Below are positions 1-30,500 of a stretch of DNA of 64,000 bases, piece after piece (the stretch's first letter is position 1; every line of letters starts with the position of its first letter). Source of the stretch: Tubiluchus corallicola (Eukaryota > Priapulida > Priapulimorpha > Priapulimorphida > Tubiluchidae); the NCBI GenBank assembly GCA_030141605.1, contig JAQGDQ010000224.1:122001-186000 (forward strand), given 5' to 3'. The notes below the pieces were generated by a model. The model ran no database searches, had not been told where the DNA came from, and saw nothing but the letters and a program-made list of their open reading frames with translations. Both the position numbers and the translations under genes were made by a program.

Positions 1-683
1 ATGATTGGAGGCAAGGCACGTTTTTGTAAACATCTATAATTCACGAAGGGTATAATAAATCCTCTATTGTACAATTGTTGATAAATGTATTATTACTATA
101 CGACCAATCTTACAATATGAACTTGCTCACCATTATACTTACAGAAGCCTTACGCCATCATGGTATTGCCTGCTGATAAGCAATAAAATGGCTAAGGTAC
201 ACGAAAGGTGCAAAAGAGGTTTGGGCTTTCCATATAAATTCAATCTATTTCAAAAATCTCGAAAAGAAAAGTGCACGCCATAACGGAAGCATGTGGTCAA
301 ACATAAGACAAAACGTAAACGGTTAGGCTTAGGCTACACAGGCTAGTCCTAGTCAGAAGCATATTAAACTGGCAAAGTAACAAGCACTTGAACAGTATAT
401 ATTTAACAATTCTTAAGCTATGAGGCCTTGTTTCTTTTACAATTTATTTACCTGTTGCGAAATTACAGTCGGCGATACTTGCAAAAAACACTTGCCAAAC
501 CGTCCTGCAAGCGCAAGCGACATGTTGCTGTTAACCTTGATCTGTCATCACATCACAACCAGGTTGGTGCACCGAGCAGGTCAATTTACTTTAAATTTCT
601 TTCGCATACTAATTTAAGAGCGTTTTCTAATATCAAAGCAGGTTTATAAAGCCAAAGCAAAGGAATGGACAATTAAAATTAAA

Positions 684-1028
684 AAGAGAAGATTAAAATC
701 GATAGGACGAGTCGTATGACTACCAGATGACAGCACATTAAAATTGGCTTTCAAAGAAGCACAGCAGAAAGATAGGAACCCGCAAGGAGGACAGGTGCTG
801 ATTTATATCAATTTTATCCAAAAATATCATATCAACACATTATTAGATATAAAAAGTAGAGAGCCATGGGAAGTTGTAAGTGACAGAGCAGCGTGGTCTA
901 AAGTGAATTCACTGAATCGTCATATCAGAGGACATGTGAAAGCAGAGGTAATGATTCCAAGTGCTGCGCAGAAAGCAAAATCCAAATACACCAAATTTGT
1001 GAGTTTTAAACTCAAGTTGGATATTTAA
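684..1028 (+). pseudogene. Decayed C-terminal end of a non-LTR retrotransposon (LINE) polyprotein
   Basis: The + strand reading frame matches the conserved tail that follows the reverse transcriptase domain in many LINEs: an IGRVV-stop-LPDD block, then RNPQGGQ, then a W-x5-DRAAW block (SREPWEVVSDRAAW). In the usual family pattern these read GHVxRMPDD, then a G-rich RxxGGQ stretch, then W...DRxxWR. A TGA interrupts the first block where an arginine is expected, so the copy is dead. There is no ATG at its start and no reverse transcriptase core upstream, so it is a 5'-truncated relic. The clade (CR1/L2/jockey-like) cannot be decided from this fragment. Seen: the motif order and the stop. Inferred: the LINE origin. 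Confidence 0.65.
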
Positions 1029-1800
1029 CTTTATCATCAGTTAAACTGATTGTATGTTAAAATGCCTATTATTTTATGAGTAAGCTTCTTTTAGACGTAT
1101 TCAGATAACAGCTCAAGTTATGGAAAACAAGACTGACATCATGGACAATAATGTATATTTTTGTTGAAATTGGAGGTGTTGCCCTCATGGAGACAAAGAT
1201 GCTGTTGGCTAGCAGAAATTCAGAGCTGACTTTTAAAATTTAACATGAGTGGAAGCTCTGTGCAGACAATGGTGAGTTGATAATGGGTTTCGACCATTGC
1301 ATTGCAGATGAAGAAGACTGGCGAAATAGTAAATACAATGCAGAAAACTAGGTCGAGAAAAGTGACTCAAAACAACTTTATAACAATACAACATCCATAC
1401 ATGTTCTTAAAGATAAAGCCGTGGTGATTATATTTTATGTTTACTCTGTATTTATATTTTAATTGTAACTCGTGTGTATTAATACCCTATATAATTATGT
1501 TGATCCCTCTCTTCAGTAAACTTACAATGTAATTTATTTACCCCCATTAAATTTGATCTGTAATGGCGTTTTTGTGCCACCTAACCCTTATACGATATCA
1601 CGAATCTAAATACCTTCAAAGAATAACACTTTCTTCGTAAACAACAATTAGCTTCATCTAACAAACAGACTTTTCATAAATACTCCAACTCCCAAATTAA
1701 ACCAAATTTTAACATTGTCGAATTTAAACTGAATTTGAATTCAGTTTTGAAGACTTTTCAAATATCTTTTGGAATCACTACGAAAAAGTGGTCTCCCAAC
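1029..1800. other. AT-rich intergenic stretch without a recognised gene
   Basis: I see no credible open frame, RNA gene or complete transposon between the LINE relic and the TA tract. Short near-palindromic words such as the repeated GAATTTAAACTGAATT-like run near 1718-1745 are present but give no feature call. Confidence 0.6.
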
Positions 1801-1854
1801 ATTCATGTATATATATATATAGTCACAATATATATATATATATACATGAATTCT

Positions 1855-1942
<88 letters not shown>
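1801..1942. repeat. TA microsatellite with a near-perfect palindrome at its left end
   Basis: Dinucleotide TA repeats fill most of this interval with a few interruptions. At the left, 1801-1821 and 1829-1851 are inverted copies (ATTCATG followed by TA repeats, mirrored to end CATGAAT) around a 7-base spacer, so the DNA can form a cruciform or hairpin. It is non-coding. Confidence 0.95.
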
Positions 1943-1945
<3 letters not shown>

Positions 1946-3459
1946 ACTACCTAATTTTATTCCATAGTAAACGTGTTAAGCTTCTAATTAGATTGAAATC
2001 TAATTTTTTTCATTGGAATTCAATTCGAAACTGATTTTATGGATTCAACTAATTCGCCACTTCAACTATACGATGTCCTCTGTCATTATAACATTTGAAA
2101 TAGCATGCAGTCAGCATAATTTAGCTATGATTTCTCTGTACAATTTTTTGTTATTTAGGATACCTGTTATTAATGATCCAGAAATAGATTCGAATTCCAG
2201 ATCTCGAAATTCAGTTTGATTTGAGTTCTATTCGATTCGAGTTTGCTTTCTGGTAGAGAATGCTCACCCCTACCAAACAGAACTAATGTGCTAGCACAAC
2301 AATCTATCATTGACTTGCAGTCGACTTGCAACCTGTCTGTCTGTACATCTAATCCAATTCTTAACTTTTCCACCTGCCCGTCATCCTGTTGGTCTATTGT
2401 CCTCTGTGACCACCAATCTGCCTGTATGTGGATCTTTTATCCTGTTTATCAAAGCTTCTATATTCTGTCTTTCTTTTAACTGTCTGGCTTGTCTGTAGTA
2501 AATGCCTACCTACCAGTTTGCAGACCATGTGCTTGCTTACTCAATACACCAATAACTTAAATGCCAAACTACTCAGCTACTAACATAAATGCTTGGCTAC
2601 ATGTATTTCTGCATAATACATGTGTAGATTCTTACTCACGTGTTTAGTTAACTGACAGCCTGCTTGCCTAAACCTAGCAGCCTGCATATTATTATTATTA
2701 ATTTATTGATCATTAAAATTTACATAAAAAATACAACATAACAACTGTTTTTGCTGTCACTTCTGTTGTAGGTGTCTCCACTTAATATTATTGTAAGAAG
2801 CAAAAATAATGTTGTTATTTAGACAATAGTGTTGGAGAGTATCAGACACCTCCTGCTGCTTCATGTTAATATTGATTAATGATACAATAGCCTACCGACA
2901 GATTTGCATTGGTATCGTATTATGTCACTGGATGATGATCGCAACAAATGACTAAATCAGTGAATTTGGTGATGTTCAGCTAATACCACTGGGCTGACCA
3001 GTACTTTTTGACACATCATGCTAATAATAACTTACTGTAGACAGCACTTAACTGGCGCAGAAATTAAGCTAGTATTTTAATTAATGAAATAAGTAAAATT
3101 GAAACTAATAATTTTCGAGTTATTAATAAGCTGCAAAAATTAATAAATATTATGTATGTGGTTTCACTACTTTGTATTTTCGGAAAACTAATTATAAGTC
3201 AACGCTGATTATTTTTCATATCATTTAGTTTTAGATTCTTCAATACAATAAAACAAGTCTTTGTTATTGCCCGACAATGACAATGTAGGAACGAAGCTGG
3301 CGACGCCTTCTCCTTTGGTATCTAAAGACTTTATTTACGATACGCAGACTGCACGTGTTTCGGTCTTTCGGTGTTTATGTTACGTACGTTGAATTTTTAG
3401 TAATTGCAGACAAGATTTTTTGATTTATTTTTTTCACCATATGAGAAGTTCATGTGAAA
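1943..3459. other. Intergenic region leading into the GPAA1 promoter
   Basis: No gene is recognised up to GPAA1. Around 2689-2745 there is an ATT/TTA-rich run followed by TTTATT, which could be the reversed 3' end of a retroelement, but this is weak. The 200 bases before the GPAA1 start are the likely promoter and 5' UTR. They are less AT-rich than their surroundings and include a CACGTG E-box near 3352. No TATA box is obvious. Confidence 0.5.
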
Positions 3460-21110
<17,651 letters not shown>

Positions 21111-24100
21111 GCTAGATATTTTACATAATTTGTATTAGTTTTGCATTTTGAAATGTTTTTATTATGAAAGTGATGCTTTTGTCTCCTCTAATGTTGTCGT
21201 TTACTCGATGTGAGACGATAAGACAATGTCTACTTTATAACTTCCTTCGAAATTGCTGAACCTGTAAGAGCAACTCTGGAGAGTTGAGAGGCATTGTTTT
21301 AGTAGCAACTGTATTTTCTTCTTCTATATTGTCAACATTGTTACCGAACTCATGAAGACTAATTTCATGTAAAAACTGGAGGTTGATTGTAGCAAAGGAA
21401 GGTAAACCATCAGCAGCATCCTGAATTGTGCAGATAATAATGCAGCTGAGAAAACTATTTTTCTCAGTAGTAAATATTTTTCTACTTTGTATATCTGTCG
21501 ATTTATAGAATGTTAAAGGGGAAAAAGGTAATTCTAAAGTATAACCCAAAGATCATACAAAGTCATGTTACTTAACATTATGCTTATGAGTTTGAGGGAC
21601 TCACGTAATTGGAAAAGAAATTTTTAATCATTTAAAATATTTATGTCACGCAATAAAACGGCACTACATTGCCATCCTTGTGTACATTATTGCGTCAATG
21701 CATCAAAAACACATTATTGATCTTATGTGCAGTATAAAGTAATTTAAACTTTTGGTTAATAAGCAAACAGTGCACTACAAATGCTCTGATTATTTTATCA
21801 CATTTTTCATGTTATTTAAACTTATTTCAAATAACCTGTCATCATTATGGCTGCACCTAACAATTATTGCATTTTACAAGCTTTATACAGCGTTACTGTT
21901 ATAGCAAGCTCTGTGTGCAATAAAAAGAGCATAAAGTGACAAAATTTCACTACGAATTCTTTAAGCTTTGTTTTCATTGTGAAGAGTTTTTCTGTGTGAT
22001 TTAAACAATAAAAATGACACACAGTTGAATCTAGATAATATCTTCTTACAACTGATTGATCGTTAAGCACCTTTCTGCTTATGGTATTGTTCATTTCGTG
22101 TAAACGATTAAAAAACACTAGCATTTACAAAAAAAAACACAAACAAACTGTTATACCATTGTATAAATTTTATAGTGCATACTATTAATATAGACCATTA
22201 ATGCATAAGCTGAGACAGCATAAGAAGCCAGGGGTTCTCAACCGTTGCTCGTTAAGTACGCCACCATTAGTTATCGGACCTGTACCCCAATGCGGAACTT
22301 ATTCAGTACATAGCGTAAGTACATACAGAATGGTAATATGGTAATAAACTCAATATAAATGTATGTATATTGTATAAGACTAATTAAATATGTGTTATGG
22401 ATTTCTAATGGTTCTAATTTTAATGACGTTATTCAGAAGTAAAGCATTGACATTATAAATTAACATACAATATTTAGGTAAAGAGAAAGTGCCTTTTAAA
22501 AGACAGTGTGGCAGGGACTGCAACTATGCAAACTTTCTGACTGCAATCATCAACCACAGACAGTCAAATTTAAATTGCAGCATCTTTGAAGAATAAATTC
22601 CATATAAAACATATACACAAGAAAAATATACTAAACTACAGGCAAAATGTGATCACTGCCCTACATGCAGATACAGAAAAATTTAATCATTGCTGTATAT
22701 AAGACCATTTAGATATGGTCATGAACTAAACAGATGTGGCGCATACATCTATGTCTCTCTCTGCAGGCTTCATTTTCTCTGTCTGCAGAATACAGATTTA
22801 ACCCTAAGTACTAGGTGCTGTTCGCTAGTTATTCAAACATCCCTATAAGTTGTCCAGTGAACCCAGATTGAAAACCGCTGGCTTCAACAAAAAACTTTCA
22901 CACTTATATACATAAACTATATATATCAAGAATATTAGGAAGGTTTGAGGTTTACAATGTAATCTGTAAGTTTGTGCGTTGGACCATAAATCTTACGTAG
23001 TTTAAAAAAACAGTACAATTGCTGGAGCATGTGTAATATCGTATAAGCAAATTCAATATACGACCTAGCAATTTTGACAATGAGTCCAGTTTTAACACAA
23101 CATGATTCACTAGCTATAACAACAACAACAACATAATTGTTAATCACAGCTTAAAATGTCACAGTTAATGATATAAATATAATATGTATTGGTTAGAAAT
23201 GAGTAAAGCAATGCTTTAAATGAGATTTACTCAAGAGATTCTTTCACTTCATACAATAATAAGGAAATTAGAATGGCTTTTGGAATACTAACAATCAGTA
23301 ATTAGACAAGCTACCTTACCAAACACTGCACTCCAATTGATATGAGAAAAGAATACAATAATAGTAATAAACCTTTGCATGGTTCTTTAGAGAATGACCT
23401 TGAGTGAAACTAATAAATTTGATCTTCTAAATTAATATAATATTCACAGATATTGGTCAAGGTGAAACAGATATAGACTACACTGAACATTGCGGTCAGA
23501 AAAAGACAAACCTGAAATAAAACCTATCCGATTCTTAACCTGTGTTTCTATGTATACTGTTGATTTACATTTTAAACTGTATTTCACACCTAGTTTGCAG
23601 CCCCATTACTTCTGACACGTACAGTGAATTGAGCCTAGCACAGTATAATCTAAATGTAAAAAAAGGACTATTCACAGTCAAATTTACACATGACGTGCAT
23701 GTAAGAAGATTCCCGTCTCACTAATCTAATCATAAACTTCAAAGGGTGATTAGATGTTGATGAACAACTGAAATGTTGTTGCATGAAGATTGTGCTGCTA
23801 TAATATTATAGAGAGTTATGGCAAGAGGACGCATAAACATGGGATTGAAGTTCTATTCCTTTGTTTGGGAGGGTGGTACGTCGGTGCAAAAAACTTCTGA
23901 GACGTATCATGCAATGTCTCAGAAGCAGCCACTGATGGGACTAATTTAAAATGAGTTTCACATTGTCGTATGAGAGTCACAGATGTTGAGAAGATTTAAA
24001 AGCAGATTCACAGATGAGTTTAGCTGTATAAACTGTGGTAAAACAAAGATGCAGTTATAAACAGGCAGTAAATCATTTGTAAAAGCAACAATAAAGCAAA

Positions 24101-24533
24101 TTTTAAAAAAACTGATATGAGGAGTATTCGATACACACATTTCCAAAACCTAAAATAAGCATAACATAGTAATTTCTTTTTGTATAAAGTTGTGTGTAAC
24201 TCTTGCAGACATTAAGAACATTAATTCTGAATCCTAAAGAAAGCTCCTAAAATGATGAAATTCCAGATCTATCGCAAACATACGAAAATGTTGTTTTTCT
24301 ACGTATAAACAACGCCTCACTGCTAAACCACGGCACCATTTTTTTTAATAAAAATATTTAATATAAATATACTCACAACGTTCCCTTTACACAAAGAAAG
24401 AGCATAGCAGAAGCCCTACAATTAAGCTCTTACGGTAAAAAATTGACTTTCAAGACTAGCATGTGAAAAAGCATACCTACTGCAGCAAATGTACAAAAAA
24501 CAAATAACACTTAATACGTTAGATATAAAATCA
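21111..24533. other. Convergent intergenic region between GPAA1 and the FLVCR-like gene
   Basis: This holds the 3' UTR of GPAA1 (signal AATAAA at 21652-21657), a hAT-like element, and the unmarked 3' UTR of the minus-strand FLVCR-like gene. Several 60-100-codon open frames occur here with no protein family features; none is called. Confidence 0.6.
22229..22880. mobile_element. Non-autonomous hAT-like element, about 650 bp
   Basis: The left end CAGGGGTTCTCAACCG is a classic hAT-Charlie-type terminus. The right end, reverse-complemented, reads CAGCGGTTTTCAATCTGG. The match extends outward to GAAGC on both sides. No intact transposase frame is present. A clean 8-bp target duplication is not visible, so the exact ends are uncertain. 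Confidence 0.6.
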
Positions 24534-27500
24534 TCACATTTTGGTACAGTAGGCATCGGGAATATATGAGTTGTCTCCTGCGAAAGCTGGGTTATCTTCA
24601 TGCGGAGGCTGGGTCTGTAACAAACATAACCATAATTAGCAGTGCAGACAAATTTGTTTTACCACTTATTGGGCATTATTAAACGTTTCATCTTTTATAT
24701 TTTAATATAAAATCAAAATATTTTAATTTTTTATAAATACTGACAAAATAGATATAAACAAATGAGAATTTTTTTACTAGAAGGAAAGATATTAAACAAA
24801 AAACATCTAAAATATTAGCTTATTCATCTTGTTTTGATCAGTTGAATTTATTGATTACAAGAAACATGTTAAATTTAAAAAATTGACTTATCTAGAGAAA
24901 GATTATGACAATGCAGTTAAGGCACTATATCAGCAAGTGGCTGACAAAAGAATAAGGCAATACAAACTAGAATAAGTTTTTTTAAAAACATCCAAAATAA
25001 ATATTAAAATACAAGAAATACAGTAGTACTCATTACCAGAGAAAACACAAAAACTGTGATTTCAAAACAGTGACAGTGTCTGTGTGAAACATGATGGAAA
25101 AAGAAATAGGGCGTACAGGAACGGGAAGTGGAAACATTGTGAAAGGGAATGGTATCAAGAAACAGAATGGGATAATGTAAGAACAGGACGGAGAACAGGC
25201 ACTTAACATGAAAACAGTTTCTCTGAAACAAAGCTGAAAAAAAATTTCCGGGCACGAGAAAGGTTAACAGGACGAAAACAAGGAACAGGGCATACAAACG
25301 ACAATAAAGTTACGACATGGTATATTTGGCAAATGGAACACGGTGGAAAAAAGTGGAAGATGCAAAAAGGAGAATAAAGAAGCAGAAATGTTAAGATAAC
25401 CTAGGTCAAAGGTTGACAAACAAAAAGCTTCATCAACATACATCAAACTCCATGAGTTAAAACACAAAACAAAGAACCAGTCCTAAGAAAGTATCATAGC
25501 AGGTACAAGAGAAAGCTGTACAAAGAACCGGTCTTGGGAAAGTATCATGGATGGTACAAGAGAAAGTTGCACAAAGAACCAGTCTTAGAAAAGTATCATA
25601 GATGGTACAAGAGAAAGTTGCACAAAGGACCAGTCTTAGGAAAGTATCATAGATGGTACAAGAGAAAGTTGCACAAAGAACCAGTCTTAGAAAAGTATCA
25701 TAGATGGTACAAGAGAAAGTTGCACAAAGGACCAGTCTTAGGAAAGTATCATAGATGGTACAAGAGAAAGTTGCACAAAGGACCAGTCTTAGGAAAGTAT
25801 CATAGATGGTACAAGAGAAAGTTGCACAAAGGACCAGTCTTAGGAAAGTATCATAGATGGTACAAGAGGAAGTTGCATACAGAACCAGTCTCGGGAAAGT
25901 ATCATAGATGGTACAAGAGAAGGTTGTATAAACAAGCAGTCTTAGGAAAGTATCACAGATGGTACAAGAGAAAGTTGCACAAAGGACCTGTCTCAGGAAA
26001 GTATCATAGATGGCACAAGAGAAAGTTGCATGCAGTTAGCACCAATAAACCACTATCATCCAAGTACCAATAGCATCACATGCAACTGTTCAAAAAGAAT
26101 AGAACATGAAGATTTTTCACAAAACCTCTCTATATTTATCTACACAGGATTCTGGGAAGGAAAATTAAATAGAAACAAGGTTAGCTCACACACCTCTGAG
26201 TAAAAGAAGAGCACTAACAATGACAACAAATTACTTACCTGAGACTTTGGCACAAAGCTGCATAATAAAACAAAAAATAGTGATTTATGGTTAAACAGTG
26301 AAGCAAAATTAATAATCCAACAAGCATTCATGAGATCATTCTTTTGACGCATTGCAAAATGATAGCTCACGAATTAATGAATGAAAAGTAAAATGAAGCA
26401 GTAAAATGCAAGAAAAAAAGACTTTTCGGCACACCTGGACAAAGAAAATATCTGAGTGGTTACGATGTCTGCTGAAGTGATAAAAAGTTATACAGCATTG
26501 GGTCTGGTTAGTAAACGGATGGTTTGACCAACAAGAAAATTACTTGTGAATAATTCCTTCTGCCATTTGCCATTTCCTACTATTTATAAGGTAATTGAGG
26601 ATGTATGTGAATCGGAATGTGGCAAGACTTTTGCACGATGAAAGACCGTTGTTCCATCACAAAGTTCTATATTAGGTAGGAGCTTTCTCTTGTATACACA
26701 GTATTGGTTTGCAGAGTCACAAATTGTATAAGAAGTCATGAAAGTCTTTAATTTTTTCATTTATACTACCTCTTTACTTTTCATAATACCATCCAAATTT
26801 CTAACACAGCAAATTATTCTATCTTAAATATACAAAACGGAACAGAATGGTATTGAATATGGTGAAAATTATAGCAGTGATTTGTTTAGTTCCGTGAAAT
26901 AATTCTAAATTTCTAATACTTAATCTAAGCCTGTATTCTCAAAAGTTCACAAACTAAAATCTTCTGCAAGTCTGCCGAGCCCAGATGCGAACTTTACAGA
27001 AGTTGTCGAGTAGACAGCAAACTTTTGAGAATATGAACCCTGAAGGACAGACTTTGCTGAAACCTGTACAAAGGGTTTCATTAGCATTTTACATGTATCA
27101 TTCCTTCACCCCTCATGTGAATGACCTTAGTGCCACAAAACTGTGCATATGAAAAGCAAGATCTAAAAAACAAGTTCCTAATGCAATGCTAAAGTAGGGC
27201 CTCCGTTTTTCCATTTCAAGTCCGCTTCACACAAATTATAAGCTACATGGCCGTGTAACTAATATTTATCTCAAATTATGCAATGTAATAAAAAATAAAT
27301 TTTTACGTGAATTCTACCAGATATTTGTATTTCCTACTACTTCCGGAGGCCCTACTAAGGGATAAACTGGATCAATAATCAAATTGGTTTAAAGTTATGG
27401 AGCTGTGCAACATTATTAAAGCACAATTTTTAATTACCCTAATCATTTGAATAACATTTCTTTGATTAGGTTAATTACTAAATTGTCATTATTGCCTTAC

Positions 27501-30500
27501 AGCATTCTATCAAATTGCTTTTACTGTCTACGTAAACAGAGTAATTATGTTCATACTAAATCAAAGAAACCAGACAACGGAAGTTGACATTATTTTCTAT
27601 TAACAATAAAAAGGCAAATTAATGTAAAATCACGCAAACCTTTGACTCTTCGGGTTGCACTAATTTATCAGCGTGTTGCCTACGTAAATCTTCTTTGATA
27701 AACCCTAAAGTCAAAGTACACTGTAGTTATTACACATTACTGTTTAAGAAATAAGCAGGAAAGAACAGCAATTATGCTAATAGCCACTACGTTTATAAAC
27801 TACTTGACAAATCAATGTAAACAATGCTAGTTATACGTTCAACAATTAATTTTTCTAAGAATAGTTTATGCTAATTTAAGTTCTAGCTTGGTAATTAATT
27901 ATAATCTGCAAATTATATGAAACTGCAAAGTGATCAGTTAGGTTATTTGCCTTTGGCACAAGTTTCGAATAATATAAACTGGGTAAAAAATTCTTGGCTT
28001 CGATTTACAATACGAAACGTAATCACACAGAACATAGTCACCATGTTTTTCAAAACAAAATAGATAGCAGTTTTATAAATTGCTTTATTATTCGTCTCTT
28101 TAAATATTTTGATGTGATTACATAATTATTTATATATTTATTTACTTGCTTAGCATATTATTTGAACACATCTATTCTAAGCATACTAATGCTCTAGTCA
28201 TTAAACAGCAAGAAACAAAGCAAGCACTTATTTCAATTGTTATCGAGTACAAATCAAATCACAATCAGCAAACTGCATAAAGAACTTCAAAGTAAAACTG
28301 CACACTTACACGTTATGACAACGCCACCTAGTAATACTGATGACAAAAACAAATCAGCGGACAGGACACTAATTTTCGAGATGAATTTCCCCATGGCAAT
28401 TGTAAACACCAAACCAAATGCCTAGTGAACAGCAACATTAGTCAGTAAGTAACGAAGCCAGCTAGCTTCAATAACTAGACAATTTACTATCAGAAACAAT
28501 GTATATTTGAGAAGTGGTTATGGAGCAAATTCAATAATAATGGTTACTCAGTGATCGTCTTTCGCTACCTTGACTAGCAAATGAAACACTGAATTATAAA
28601 ATAATAACTTCTTAGCATTACTTTTGGAGGAAAAGTATAAATTCTAAAATAAAAACTAATGTGTGGACGGTCTATTTCTAATCATATTTTGAAAAGAAGG
28701 AAAGACTTCAAAGACATTCTGAATAAAATCAATAAAGCTTAAAATGTTTGTGTTGAATTTCTGTATTCTGTGTGTTTGTCTTGCTGTTTTGTTGCACACA
28801 GGGCTTGAGTTAGTAGTAACATGTAAAAAACTTGTAAATTTAAAAAAATCCCTGCGATGACCATTAGGAGTAGCCATTTAACGGTGAATCATTTGAAAAA
28901 CGATTTATACAAAGTTTGAAAATGATCAGAGCAATAATAGTAAACAATAAACAAACAATAATAGTACACTCTTCACTAACTAAGCAAAAGCCTAAATTAC
29001 TTTATATCGTCTGTAAGATCAATAATGCGTTTTTAGTGAATCAGCGGTGCACACTGGGAAGGTGATAGATTGGTGTTCTGCCTGGTGGCACAAACATTTT
29101 ATATAAAAAATTATTAGGATCGTCTTTTTCAATTACATAAGTCTTTCAAACAGGTAAGAATAATGCTAAGTACTATAACATTTTAAAGGACACATTAAAA
29201 CTCCCTTTCTTCGCTTTTAAATGATCTTTATTTAAGAGTGTGCTAAGCTGATAGTACACACAATATGATTATATCTTATTTTACGTCCAACGACAAAGTT
29301 TTCTAAACAAACTCAATCTTTTGCATTATATTTCTGTCTGCCACTGCATAAATTTTTTCACATTATTTACCTTTGTTTACTTTCTTAAATCATCAAAGCA
29401 AAATAAAATTCATCGAACTACAAATAATACTTCCTTCTTTAATAGTTCCTTCTAACCACACCTTATCTTTCTTCAAAGGGAATTTATCAAAAGAATAGCA
29501 AACGTTTAAAAAGCGGCGTACACCAGGAATGCTTCAATGTTTGCAAAAAACTCAATGAGCTTATATTTTCACTTTTACTTTACCAGAAAGCAAATACCAT
29601 CAGCCAACAACATGATCACAAAAGAGATAATTTTCAAGGTTGGGAAAATAAAATCGCTTGAGTGATAAAGTCATAATACAGAAGGTAAATATAGTTTATA
29701 ATGTCTATTGTACGATTCTGACCATTCATTCACGAGACAAGCAGAATTGCCAAATATCCAGACATTTGGTAACAGCAAAAACAACTTTTAGCAGCTTTCT
29801 TGATCCACTTCAAGTATTTATCAATTTTCAAGTAAATTAACATTGACTATAACACATCTTACACACCTGTGTTATTTTAATGTTTAGTTCAACATTCACT
29901 TTTATTAATAAACTGTAAATCTAAATGAACAACAACTTGTGAACAACAACAAATTTTATACTTAAATTGAAACTGATGTAAAGTTTTAAATAAATAATAA
30001 ATTATAAAGGTTACAGTCGAGAAGTCCAAGGCACAAAAAAATTCCTTTCATTCGCTCAGTCTAAAAACCAATTTTTATCTATGTGATGATGGGCTATTCA
30101 AAACTTTTTCGACTACTATTCAATTGAACAAAATGATCCAAAGTGTAACACTTCGCAAAGTAAATATTCAAGGCCTAGATGGATGCAACATTGAATAACC
30201 CCTTAGATGGTATCACAAATGCATCTGTACTACAAGCAATGCCTACCTGAAAATTAATACTGCCACCTAGGCAGTAAGCACTAAGGTCCCCTGTACCATT
30301 TGATATAAGTAAAAATTGGTTACCAGACTGAGCGAATGAAACTCATTTTCTTGGCCTTGCTTTGAGCTTGGGCTTTCTGACTGTTAATCTAAATCTTAAT
30401 GTAAAATTCTGAGTGACAATTGTATAAAATCTAATGTGAAATTGCACTGTTAGTAAATTGACAAACATTTAACAGAAAGGCGCTCAGAAAAAAAAACAAA

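Noticed and set aside
25534-26073. 179-codon + frame with 17-residue repeats ([17 protein letters not shown])
   Set aside because: It begins at a non-ATG triplet, is produced by a 51-bp tandem repeat, and lies antisense in an intron.
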